Shown here: positions 51,337 through 60,030 of the stretch, one piece after another
Layout: each line of letters starts with the position of its first letter
How positions within the stretch are numbered: position 1 is the stretch's first letter
NCBI GenBank assembly: GCA_015061285.1
Contig: SUWW01000001.1
Location: forward strand, 248,001 to 312,000
Reading direction: 5' to 3'
DNA: 64,000 bases
Origin: Bacteroidales bacterium
GTDB taxonomy: Bacteria > Bacteroidota > Bacteroidia > Bacteroidales > Marinilabiliaceae
Translations under genes and position numbers: made by a program
Notes under the pieces: generated by a model
What the model saw: only the letters and a program-made list of their open reading frames with translations
Told to the model about the DNA's origin: nothing
The model's database searches: none

Positions 51337-53229
51337 ATGGCAGAAAACGCAATTAAATTGAAATCGGTTAGCGAACTTCTTGGAATGAAGTTCTTTATAC
51401 CAAGCTACCAGCGTGGATATAGATGGACAGAACAGCAGGTGAAGGATTTGCTGAATGACGTGAATGAGTTTCACCCCGAGACTGTAAAAGACACCAACGA
51501 GAAAACGTGGTACTGCCTCCAACCTTTAGTAGTATCGAAGATGAATACAGAACGGAAGAAAGAATGTCAATTGGAGGAAAATGAAGAATGGTATGAAGTG
51601 ATTGATGGACAGCAGAGGTTAACCACAATTTTCATAATATTAAATCTGATAGATTCTGAAAGTGCATTGTCTCTAAAATACCAAACGCGTGCGGGTAGCG
51701 AAACTTTTCTGCAAAAGATTAAAAATGATGACCAAAATGCTGAAAACATTGATTATCATTTTATGATTGGAGCAAAGAAAACTATAAAAGAATGGACTGG
51801 GGACAAATTAAATCTTGCCAAAAAACTCAAAGAGAATTGCAAAGTTATATGGTATGAAACCCAAGATAATGCCTACGAAGTTTTCAAACGCCTTAATTCA
51901 GGTAAAATTTCATTGAGTAATGCTGAATTGGTGAAAGCCCTTTTACTGAAAGATGACAATTTCAACGGATTGAATTCTGATGCTCAGCGTCTCAAACAAT
52001 TGGAAATGGCAGGAGAATGGGACAGAATGGAGCAAGCTTTGCACGAGAATTCGTTTTGGTACTTTATAAACCCCGAACCAGAAGATGCGAGATTCAACTG
52101 CACACGAATTGATTTCCTTTTGGAAATGGTTCTGCGTTGTGAGAAGAATGATAAAAATGAATTCAGTTATGATATTCAAAATGAATTAAAACAGAATGAT
52201 TACTTCATTTTTTCGACTTATTCTGAACATATTGTCAAAGAAGGTTGGGAAAAGCAATGGAGTAATATTCAAAGGTTCTTTCGCATAATGAAATCGTGGT
52301 ACGACAACCGACTATTATACCATTATGTGGGTTATTTGATGAATTTGAAAGGTGAAAACAAAATGACAATGCTTCGGGATTTATTATGCGAAGCAGATAA
52401 GCCAAAAGATGAGTTTTTATCTTCTTTGATAAAGCGTTGTCAGCAATCAATTGGCATTGGTGTTAAGCAAAAAGATGGGAAGGAAATAACTCTAAAGCAT
52501 TTTTCGGATTGGGAATATAACAAAAACAACAATGAAATTCACAATGTCTTATTATTGTTCAATCTTGCTACCACCCAAAACCAAATAAGTGAAGTGTCTC
52601 GTTATCCGTTTAACAAGCACTTTGAAGCTGCAAAAAAGAAATGGTCATTGGAACATATTCACGCTCAAAATGAGAAAAAAGCGAATTGGGATGAATCTCA
52701 ATTCAACACTATAAAAGGGTATCTAAAGAAAATATCTGTTGACGGGATCGAAGACCTAAATATTTTTTTAGAAGGCAAGAATACCAGTGAAAATATTGAC
52801 GACAACACTTACAAAGCTATTATGGGCGCGTTTATGGGAAAGCCTATTCATAAGAATGATAATAATGGAATTGTAACATTCTCGTCAGATTTTGAGAAAG
52901 ATGACCATCTAACCAATATGGCACTTTTGCAGGGCGACAAAAATGCTTCCTTCAACAACAAATTGTATCCTGAAAAAAGAGCGAAATTGGCAGAATACGA
53001 GAATGTTGAGAAAGAATCGTTGTTTGTACCGATATGCACACGAAATGTGTTTTTCAAACACTATTCGCCTAATTCAACCAATCCCTTGCTTTGGGATGAG
53101 CAGGCAGGAAAAGAATACGTCACTGCGATGACAAAAGTTGTTGCAGCATACTTGAAACTTGAACCAATTCTGCCAAATGAAAACAAAGAATTCCAATATG
53201 GTATTAAACTGAAAGGAGAACAAAAATGA
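51337..53229 (+). CDS. DUF262 and HNH (DUF1524) protein, GmrSD-like
   Basis: This 630-residue protein has the DUF262 ParB/Srx-like NTPase domain: IPSYQRGYRWTEQQVKDLL (about 27), EVIDGQQRLTTIFIILNL (about 87-104) and FKRLNSGKISLSNAELVKAL. The C-terminal part has a DUF1524 HNH nuclease with WSLEHIHAQNEKKA (His about 440) and TNMALLQGDKNASFNNKLYP, the NLtLl...N...f..K motif. The architecture is that of GmrS and GmrD combined, a type IV restriction system against modified phage DNA; BrxU and SspE share it. The stop overlaps the start of the second DUF262 gene by four bases (ATGA), so translation is coupled. Confidence 0.88.
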   Translation: MAENAIKLKSVSELLGMKFFIPSYQRGYRWTEQQVKDLLNDVNEFHPETVKDTNEKTWYCLQPLVVSKMNTERKKECQLEENEEWYEVIDGQQRLTTIFIILNLIDSESALSLKYQTRAGSETFLQKIKNDDQNAENIDYHFMIGAKKTIKEWTGDKLNLAKKLKENCKVIWYETQDNAYEVFKRLNSGKISLSNAELVKALLLKDDNFNGLNSDAQRLKQLEMAGEWDRMEQALHENSFWYFINPEPEDARFNCTRIDFLLEMVLRCEKNDKNEFSYDIQNELKQNDYFIFSTYSEHIVKEGWEKQWSNIQRFFRIMKSWYDNRLLYHYVGYLMNLKGENKMTMLRDLLCEADKPKDEFLSSLIKRCQQSIGIGVKQKDGKEITLKHFSDWEYNKNNNEIHNVLLLFNLATTQNQISEVSRYPFNKHFEAAKKKWSLEHIHAQNEKKANWDESQFNTIKGYLKKISVDGIEDLNIFLEGKNTSENIDDNTYKAIMGAFMGKPIHKNDNNGIVTFSSDFEKDDHLTNMALLQGDKNASFNNKLYPEKRAKLAEYENVEKESLFVPICTRNVFFKHYSPNSTNPLLWDEQAGKEYVTAMTKVVAAYLKLEPILPNENKEFQYGIKLKGEQK

Positions 53230-55598
53230 ACGACATATATTCATTCTATCAACTGATTAGCAAATATCAGATAGAGATTCCAATCATTCAAAGAGATTAT
53301 GCTCAAGGGCGCAATAATTCCAAAGCTGCCGATGTAAGAAAATCTCTTGTTGATAATATGATAAAGGCAGTAAAAGAAGACAAACCTTTATTTTTTGACT
53401 TTGTTTATGGGCGAGTGGACAACAACAAGTTCATTCCATTTGATGGACAACAACGTCTGACAACACTCTTTCTTTTTCATAAATATGTTTTTGAAAAATG
53501 TCAGTCTGATTCAGGTTGCAACCATAAAGACAATTGCTCTTGCGGAGGCATACTCGGCAGATTTTCTTATGCCACACGGCAGTCTTCACGAGAATTTTGT
53601 GAGAAATTGGTGCAAGAGAAAATTATATCAGGTAATTCATTAACGGACAATATAAAAAATCAATCGTGGTTCTATCCTGACTGGGAAAAAGACCCGACTG
53701 TAATGGGTATGCTTACTATGCTTGATGAAATTCATTGCCAAATGAGAAACGAGACCGATTTCAAAACATTTGCCGAGAAACTAACAAGTGGTTGCAACTG
53801 CCCAATTACGTTTCATTTTGTTGATATGGGCGAGCATAAAATGTCTGATGAGACATACGTGAAGATGAATGCTCGTGGAAAAACATTGACTCCTTTTGAG
53901 AACTTCAAGGCAAGTTTGGAGCAATATCTTGAAGAAAAATCAAAAACTGATTTGCTCAATCGATGGAAAGGTAACTATGACGAACCCAAGCAAATATATA
54001 CAGGCATTGATGGCATTTGGTTGGATTTGTTTTGGAAAGTTGCAAAACAAGGGAAAGAAGGTGCAAAAGAATTACCGGACACATTGATTATGAGTTTCTT
54101 CAACCGACATTTTATGAATGTATGGAGATGTTGCTATGCAAATAATTCAAAATCAGAAAAGAAGGAGGAATATGATACATTCAACACAAGAATTCAAAAA
54201 GAAATGCCATTATATCCGACAAAGGACAATTTTGTTCCATTTGATATTTATGAATATGTGATTGATAAATGCGGCGTTGATGTTTGTCTGTCTCCAATAT
54301 TCAATATTTGGGACGCATTATGCGAGAAAGACAACAGCATACTAAGTGATTGCCAAGCGGTTTGGAATCGTAAAGAGGAATCCCCAAAATGGAATCTATA
54401 TCAAGGAGATAAAAACAATAATAATAGAGAAACTTATCCTTCACGTGTGGCTTTTTATGCTTTGATGAAGTATTTTTCGACACAAAAAGACACCCCAAAG
54501 TTGTCACAATGGATGCGAGTTGTTTGGAACATTATTGAGAATTCAACAATAGATAGTTCAGAGCCTTATCATACAGCGTTAAGATTGATTGAAAAACTTT
54601 CAGCAAAAAGCCATACAATCTACAATGCTTTGGCAAATGAGTTTGAATCCTTTGAATTAGGAAATCAATACCACGCCCAAGAGCAAGTAGCAGAAGAAAT
54701 CGCCAAAGCAAAACAAATCCTTAACGGAGGACAACGCACGGATGGAAAAACTTGGGAAGAAATTATCATTGAGGCTGAGAGATACGCCTTCTTCAAAGGT
54801 GCAATAAGATTCTTGTTTACCCAAAAAGATATTGGAGATGATTGGGATGATTTTGATACGAAATGGAATAATGCTCAGAAATACTTTGATGAAAATGGAG
54901 TCAAAAATGATATTAAGGTATTATTAACAAAGTCATTAGTAATTCAATGTAATAATTGGAATAAGCAATTGTATGACAAACAAATATTCAATCCAAATGC
55001 CAGAACTTGGAAATGGATTCTAACGGTCAGAACTTGGATTGTTCCTATTCATAATATTCTTAGGGCTAGCAATATTAACGATATTGGTGCTACCAATGAG
55101 AAAAACGATGAAAATGTGAAAAAATTTATTACCCCAATTATAAAAGACCTCCCATTTGATTATTTTATCAATAATGAACCAAATGGACGTTTCCGTTGGT
55201 TAGGGCCAAGGTTGTGCTTCTATAAACCACACGGGCGAGATATGGCGACTTTGGATTGGGAGAATTGGCATAGGAACAAAATCCTTTCGTCTTTATTGGG
55301 GTCTATTACCACGGGTACTCGAATGGGAGATAGCAATTTCTTTTGGGGGCGGGACATCAATTTCAAATACAAAGATTATTTCTTCCAATGGTATGGCAAT
55401 CCAAATGAAAATGAACTTGATGTCTATTTAATGGAAAATGATTGGGAATATTATAAAAAACGTCCCAATCCCACAAGCGACAAAGGCACAGACGAAGATA
55501 TATATTATTGTTTTCGAGTAACGCCAGATATGGAAAGTAACACATCTTTATTTATTGAAGAACTCGACCGGCTTATCGATGAAGCCTTCTCAAAATAG
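53226..55598 (+). CDS. Second DUF262 protein, no recognisable HNH
   Basis: This 790-residue protein also starts with a DUF262 domain: EIPIIQRDYAQGRNNSKAAD (about 17-36), IPFDGQQRLTTLFLFHKY (about 70-87) and YVKMNARGKTLTPFENFKAS (about 215-234). A Cys-rich insert (CNHKDNCSCGGILG, about 98-111) could bind zinc. The long C-terminal half (about 300-790) is rich in Trp and Asn/Lys and I see no HExxP/H-N-H motif. It may therefore depend on the nuclease of the first DUF262 protein. The AT-rich codon use of this pair stands out from the CAZyme genes. Terminated by the third repeated hairpin. Confidence 0.85.
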   Translation: MNDIYSFYQLISKYQIEIPIIQRDYAQGRNNSKAADVRKSLVDNMIKAVKEDKPLFFDFVYGRVDNNKFIPFDGQQRLTTLFLFHKYVFEKCQSDSGCNHKDNCSCGGILGRFSYATRQSSREFCEKLVQEKIISGNSLTDNIKNQSWFYPDWEKDPTVMGMLTMLDEIHCQMRNETDFKTFAEKLTSGCNCPITFHFVDMGEHKMSDETYVKMNARGKTLTPFENFKASLEQYLEEKSKTDLLNRWKGNYDEPKQIYTGIDGIWLDLFWKVAKQGKEGAKELPDTLIMSFFNRHFMNVWRCCYANNSKSEKKEEYDTFNTRIQKEMPLYPTKDNFVPFDIYEYVIDKCGVDVCLSPIFNIWDALCEKDNSILSDCQAVWNRKEESPKWNLYQGDKNNNNRETYPSRVAFYALMKYFSTQKDTPKLSQWMRVVWNIIENSTIDSSEPYHTALRLIEKLSAKSHTIYNALANEFESFELGNQYHAQEQVAEEIAKAKQILNGGQRTDGKTWEEIIIEAERYAFFKGAIRFLFTQKDIGDDWDDFDTKWNNAQKYFDENGVKNDIKVLLTKSLVIQCNNWNKQLYDKQIFNPNARTWKWILTVRTWIVPIHNILRASNINDIGATNEKNDENVKKFITPIIKDLPFDYFINNEPNGRFRWLGPRLCFYKPHGRDMATLDWENWHRNKILSSLLGSITTGTRMGDSNFFWGRDINFKYKDYFFQWYGNPNENELDVYLMENDWEYYKKRPNPTSDKGTDEDIYYCFRVTPDMESNTSLFIEELDRLIDEAFSK

Positions 55599-55627
55599 CT
55601 AATAGCATTACTCACCATCATTTTTCC

Positions 55628-55671
55628 ACAGACCTGTGCTGTCTATCGGCACAGGTCTGTTTTTGTTTTGT
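55628..55671 (+). terminator. Repeated hairpin with T tract, copy 3
   Basis: ACAGACCTGTGC (55628-55639) and GCACAGGTCTGT (55649-55660) flank a different 9-base loop (TGTCTATCG), followed by TTTTGTTTTG. After it, GATAACTAAA resembles AATAACTAAA after copy 2, so similarity extends beyond the hairpin. Confidence 0.85.
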
Positions 55672-55695
55672 GGGCGATAACTAAAAAATAATGAT

Positions 55696-55788
55696 ATGAC
55701 GAAAGAAAAGGTTGAAGACATTATTATGTCAGCAGATTTCTCTGAGTACTCCAAAAAGTTTGATGGAGATGGAAATCTATTGGTATGA
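55696..55788 (+). CDS. Short ORF, 30 codons, possible 5' part of a frameshifted gene
   Basis: ATG at 55696 is placed after the repeated hairpin just as the LPD1 and AAA+ genes are. It encodes MTKEKVEDIIMSADF and then SEYSKKFDGDGNLLV and stops. The following frame starts at an overlapping ATGA and continues in a similar style. The two could be one gene of about 74 residues broken by a single-base shift near 55783, or two coupled small genes. Function unknown. Confidence 0.45.
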   Translation: MTKEKVEDIIMSADFSEYSKKFDGDGNLLV

Positions 55789-55919
55789 AAGGATACGTGT
55801 GTGATGCCAACAACAGAATAACACTTGAGGAAGAATACATAACTAACCATTGTCGCCTAACGTTTGGCAGCATTGACCATTCGTTTGGTATATATATACA
55901 CTTAGATACCAAACTATAG
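55785..55919 (+). CDS. Short ORF, 44 codons, possible 3' part of a frameshifted gene
   Basis: It begins at the ATG of the ATGA overlap with the previous short ORF and encodes MKGYVCDANNRITLEEEYIT, then NHCRLTFGSIDHSFGIYIHL. It resembles the second half of a small globular protein. No family recognised. It ends 81 bases before the SusC-like start, and the -7 box of that gene lies after its stop. Confidence 0.45.
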   Translation: MKGYVCDANNRITLEEEYITNHCRLTFGSIDHSFGIYIHLDTKL

Positions 55920-55945
55920 CGATACGAAATGCCACTAAGGTGGTA

Positions 55946-55976
55946 TTTATGCCCTCTGACCAGCTCGATAGCTTTG
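55946..55976 (+). promoter_or_regulatory. Promoter of the SusC-like gene
   Basis: TTTA (55946-55949) and TAGCTTTG (55969-55976), an exact TAnnTTTG match, are 19 bases apart. The leader to the ATG at 56001 would be about 18 bases. This supports the start at 56001 rather than the longer frame from 55929. Confidence 0.65.
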
Positions 55977-56000
55977 TATCGACAAACAAAAGCAATAGAG

Positions 56001-59000
56001 ATGGAAAGAATAAAGACAATATTGATTGCGCTATTTTTAGCGACTACAACCGATGGATGGGCGGTGTATATACGTGGATGGGTAGGCGATGCCACCACTC
56101 ACGAAGCAATTATTGGAGCTACTATATATGATGCTTCGGGACAAAAAGGAACAGTCACCGACATCGATGGCAATTTCAGCCTCGAAGTGAAAGATTTGCC
56201 CGCTGTGCTTAGCATCAGTTTCATTGGCTACGAAGCAGAGCAGCTGAATATCGACAACAGCAATTCTACGTATGAAGTGCTACTACAAGAAGAGCATCGC
56301 CAGGTGGACGAAGTGGTAGTGGTGGGCTACGGCACTCAAAAACGCACTCAACTTACTGGCAGCGTAACCACCGTTCGTTCCGAAGTGTTTGCCAACAGCA
56401 TCTCTCCTACCCTCGACGCAGCTCTCGGAGGACAAGTGGCAGGTTTGAATGTGACGGCATCGAGCGGTCAGCCTGGTGCGGCGAGTTCTATACGCATACG
56501 TGGCGGCAACTCGGTGAACGCCTCCAACGAGCCCCTCTACGTAGTGGACGGATTCATATACTTCCGCAACGCCGACGACAACAGCACTGGCCTTGGCGCA
56601 ATAGAAAGTAGTCTTAATCCATTGGCTACTATAAATCCTAACGACATACAATCGATAGAAGTGCTGAAAGATGTCAGTGCTACAGCTATTTATGGTTCGC
56701 GTGGAGCAAACGGCGTAATACTTATAACCACAAAGAAAGGCGACATAAACAAAACGAGCGCAAGCTATACATATTCAGTAGGATTCGACAAAGCCAGCAC
56801 CCTACTCGACCTGATGAATGCATCGGAATGGGCAGCTTTTCAAAAGAAATACTTCTTCAACAAAGGCGGCTACACCGACGACGAAATTGCTGCACTTGGC
56901 GAAGGCACATCGTGGCAAGAGGCTATGCTACGCACCGCTATTCACCAAAGTCACGAAGTGTCGGTGAGCGGAGGCAACGAAAAGAGCCGTTTTGCATTCT
57001 CGGGTAGCTATGCCGACCAAGATGGCATAGTGATAAATTCGGGACTAAAACGCTACAACTTTCACGTCAACACTGAGCGCGAGATACGCGAAGGATTGCG
57101 CTTTGGCATCAACGCCACTTTCGGCAAAGCTACGCAAGAGGGGCTCACCACTTCGGAAGAGGTGGTTTACAACTCATCGCCTTTTTCGGCTGGCATAACC
57201 AATAGCTTTGTCTATGGATTGCTTACGCCTCAAGTTGTGAGTATATACAACGAAGATGGCAGCTACAACTATCACAACCCTTTCGAATATGCCTATTTTG
57301 CTATCGGCGACAAGACATCGAATGCCATCTCGGACCTCAAGAACAGCGTTGCTGAGAGCATAAACAACTATTTGCTCAGCAATGTTTGGGCTACATACAA
57401 CGTTGGCGATTTCACACTAAAAGCGTCGGTAGGACTCAACCGCGAGAAACTCACGCAGAACTATTTCTCGCCTTCGTATACTTCGCTTGGTCTGTCGAAC
57501 ACTGGTATGGGTGGCATTGGCAACCGCTATACTGAAATATGGCAACAAGAGTACACCGCTACGTGGAATCCGCAACTCAGCGGCATACATTGCGTAGATG
57601 CGCTTGTGGGATACACGCGACAAAAGAGCACAACTAACTACAACTCGGTGATGGTGACGCACTTCACCAACGAAGAGCTCAAACAATACAACCTTGCCGA
57701 TGGTTCAACTATCTATCCACCATCGACGGGCATATCCGACGCTACGCTCAATAGCATCATAGCTCGCGTAAACTACACTTTGCATGGTAGATACAACGTA
57801 ACAGCCACGCTGCGAGCCGACAATTCATCGCGCTTTGCCGAAAACTATCGTTGGGGCTATTTCCCTTCGCTCGGCATTTCGTGGAACGTCGACAAAGAGG
57901 CATTCTTTAGTGGCATAAATAGCATAAATACACTAAAAATAAGAGCGTCGCTGGGCACTGTAGGCAACCAAGAGATAAGCGACCATGCTTTCACCACTAC
58001 TTACGCTACAGGTCAGTATAATGGTGCGTCGAGCTATTCAAAAAACAACGCCGCCAACGACAATTTGAAGTGGGAAACCACATCGAGCTACAACATTGGC
58101 ATTGATACCGAACTGATAAACAGCCGCATTGGCATCACCATGGATATATATTACAAAAAGACGAAAGACCTTCTGCTGGAGATTCCTATGGGATTTTCGT
58201 CGGGCGTCACTTCGCAGCTTCAAAACGTAGGAAACGTTGAAAACAAAGGCGTAGAGCTATCAATCAATGGCACATTGCTCAAGCGCGAAGGTCTTGTTTG
58301 GAATGCAAACATCAATTTGGCGCATAACATAAATAGTATAACCGACATGGGCTCAACCAACAACGTAATAATGGGCTCGAGCAACCAACAGATATTGCGT
58401 AAAGGCGAAGCTCTGGGCAGCTTCTACGGATTGAAATTCGCAGGAATAGTTTCTACAACTGAAAATGTTGACAATCTGCCCAAAGTGAATGGTGAGACGC
58501 CTAAAGCGGGTCAACTAAAATTTGTCGACACCAACAACGATGGCAAAATAGATGGCAACGACAGAGTGGTTCTTGGATCATCGCAACCGAAGCTAACCTA
58601 CGGATTTTCAAGCTCTTTAGTTTGGAACAAGATAGATTTTAGCGTCGCTTTTCAAGGTAGTTATGGCAACAAACTATTCAATTCGCTTGGCAGACGCCTC
58701 GAACTTACTGGCGACAGCTACAACCTACTTTCGTCGGTGCTCGACAGTTGGACCGAAGAGAATCAGAATGCGCGCCTGCCATACGCCTCCTACGACCGAC
58801 CTTTCTCATACATAGATAGTAGATACGTAGAAGACGCATCGTATTTGAAGCTGCGCAATATCACTATCGGATACCGACCCACGCTCGAAAACTGGCCTGT
58901 TTCGATACGTATATATGCAACAGCACAAAACCTAATAACTATTAGCAAATACAGCGGCTACGACCCCGAAGTGTCGAGCGGCACCGACACTGGCGCTTAT

Positions 59001-59045
59001 CCTGCAGCTCGCAGTTTCTCTATGGGCATTAACCTAACTCTATAA
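56001..59045 (+). CDS. SusC/RagA-family TonB-linked outer-membrane protein
   Basis: This 1014-residue receptor has a signal sequence (MERIKTILIALFLATTTDGWA), a carboxypeptidase-regulatory-like domain (about 25-100; GWVGDATTHEAIIGATIYDA, LPAVLSISFIGYEAEQL), the SusC junction DEVVVVGYGTQKRTQLTGSV, and a plug domain with IRIRGGNSVNASNEPLYVVD and AIYGSRGANGVILITTKKG. A 22-strand barrel follows, ending FSMGINLTL. SusC proteins normally pair with a SusD lipoprotein encoded just downstream to import glycans. Here the next gene, 20 bases on, encodes a Met/His-rich lipoprotein instead, and a SusD gene appears only after 3.4 kb with its own promoter. The substrate may therefore not be a glycan; this is inference. 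Confidence 0.93.
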   Translation: MERIKTILIALFLATTTDGWAVYIRGWVGDATTHEAIIGATIYDASGQKGTVTDIDGNFSLEVKDLPAVLSISFIGYEAEQLNIDNSNSTYEVLLQEEHRQVDEVVVVGYGTQKRTQLTGSVTTVRSEVFANSISPTLDAALGGQVAGLNVTASSGQPGAASSIRIRGGNSVNASNEPLYVVDGFIYFRNADDNSTGLGAIESSLNPLATINPNDIQSIEVLKDVSATAIYGSRGANGVILITTKKGDINKTSASYTYSVGFDKASTLLDLMNASEWAAFQKKYFFNKGGYTDDEIAALGEGTSWQEAMLRTAIHQSHEVSVSGGNEKSRFAFSGSYADQDGIVINSGLKRYNFHVNTEREIREGLRFGINATFGKATQEGLTTSEEVVYNSSPFSAGITNSFVYGLLTPQVVSIYNEDGSYNYHNPFEYAYFAIGDKTSNAISDLKNSVAESINNYLLSNVWATYNVGDFTLKASVGLNREKLTQNYFSPSYTSLGLSNTGMGGIGNRYTEIWQQEYTATWNPQLSGIHCVDALVGYTRQKSTTNYNSVMVTHFTNEELKQYNLADGSTIYPPSTGISDATLNSIIARVNYTLHGRYNVTATLRADNSSRFAENYRWGYFPSLGISWNVDKEAFFSGINSINTLKIRASLGTVGNQEISDHAFTTTYATGQYNGASSYSKNNAANDNLKWETTSSYNIGIDTELINSRIGITMDIYYKKTKDLLLEIPMGFSSGVTSQLQNVGNVENKGVELSINGTLLKREGLVWNANINLAHNINSITDMGSTNNVIMGSSNQQILRKGEALGSFYGLKFAGIVSTTENVDNLPKVNGETPKAGQLKFVDTNNDGKIDGNDRVVLGSSQPKLTYGFSSSLVWNKIDFSVAFQGSYGNKLFNSLGRRLELTGDSYNLLSSVLDSWTEENQNARLPYASYDRPFSYIDSRYVEDASYLKLRNITIGYRPTLENWPVSIRIYATAQNLITISKYSGYDPEVSSGTDTGAYPAARSFSMGINLTL

Positions 59046-59065
59046 ACATATTAATTATAGTTACC

Positions 59066-60025
59066 ATGAAAAATATTACACTTTTCGCAAGTCTATTTAT
59101 GAGTGCTGCAATATTTACAGCATGCAACGAGAACGACGACATTATCGACGACGGATTTACCAACGAAATAACTATTGATGGCGACGTAGACTGCTGCTCT
59201 GCCGAAGAAGCACGCATCGTATACAATTTTCTGAAAAACGTCAAAGAGATTCCCGAATTGGCCGACACTATCGATGGCACATATCGCTTACACGCCTACA
59301 CCGCTTCTGGCAAACTGCAGACTGGGTTCAACTACATATATTTTGTAGTTACGAAACTAAAAAATGCCAACTATGTAAAAGACATAGCTATAGAAAACCT
59401 CACGCCTATCATGACAATGCACATGGGCGAAAAGACGATGAGCCACTCCACTCCTATTGGGGGCAACGCTACCACTCTGAGCGATGCTCCTGAGGCATTG
59501 AAACGCACTTGGGTATCGTTTCTTATGCCTACCGCTGGCGAAGATGGCTGGACAATAAGCTACGACTTGAATATACTTAGCCAAGGTGCCGAAACCTACA
59601 AGAAGACTATCGCTGTAGATGCTTTGGACGATGGCCAAGCGTGGATAAAGACATTCAAGGCAAATGACAATGTATACATTCTTTCGCTCGTTGAGCCCAA
59701 CAAGTGGCAGACAGGAACAAACGAGATAAAAGCATACATATCTAAAAAATCGTCGCCTATTACCACACCTTATGCCCTCGCAAGCGAACAATTCATCGTT
59801 GAGCAAGTGCCTACCATGCCCGACATGGGCAATCATTCATCGCCCGACAACACCTCACTTACGCTGCAAGACGACGGCTCGTATGTAGGCAATATCAATC
59901 TGACTATGACTGGATTATGGCGCATACACCTCACCGTGCGCAATGCCGACACTAACGAAATAGTTGCTGGCGGCGACGACGAAAGCGATGGCTTTAGCTC
60001 GCTTTTCTGGGACGTTACGATATAA
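59066..60025 (+). CDS. Met/His-rich lipoprotein with two YtkA/FixH-like domains (copper-related?)
   Basis: This 319-residue lipoprotein begins MKNITLFASLFMSAAIFTAC, followed by NENDDIIDDG, an acidic surface-export signal. Two beta-sandwich parts are suggested. The first (about 60-150) has KLQTGFNYIYFVVTKL and the Met/His cluster PIMTMHMGEKTMSHSTP. The second (about 240-319) has VPTMPDMGNHSSPDN and GSYVGNINLTMTGLWRIHLT, a YtkA/FixH-like ending. Met/His arrays of this kind bind Cu(I). It is 20 bases after the SusC-like gene and is followed by an OprC-like receptor, supporting a copper uptake or handling role. The domain naming is by eye. Confidence 0.65.
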   Translation: MKNITLFASLFMSAAIFTACNENDDIIDDGFTNEITIDGDVDCCSAEEARIVYNFLKNVKEIPELADTIDGTYRLHAYTASGKLQTGFNYIYFVVTKLKNANYVKDIAIENLTPIMTMHMGEKTMSHSTPIGGNATTLSDAPEALKRTWVSFLMPTAGEDGWTISYDLNILSQGAETYKKTIAVDALDDGQAWIKTFKANDNVYILSLVEPNKWQTGTNEIKAYISKKSSPITTPYALASEQFIVEQVPTMPDMGNHSSPDNTSLTLQDDGSYVGNINLTMTGLWRIHLTVRNADTNEIVAGGDDESDGFSSLFWDVTI

Positions 60026-60030
60026 ATACG

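Noticed and set aside
42013..55671. The three repeated hairpins considered as attachment sites of an integrative element
   Set aside because: Each is a classic stem plus T tract at a gene end and no integrase or recombinase gene is present; kept as repeated terminators of unclear origin.
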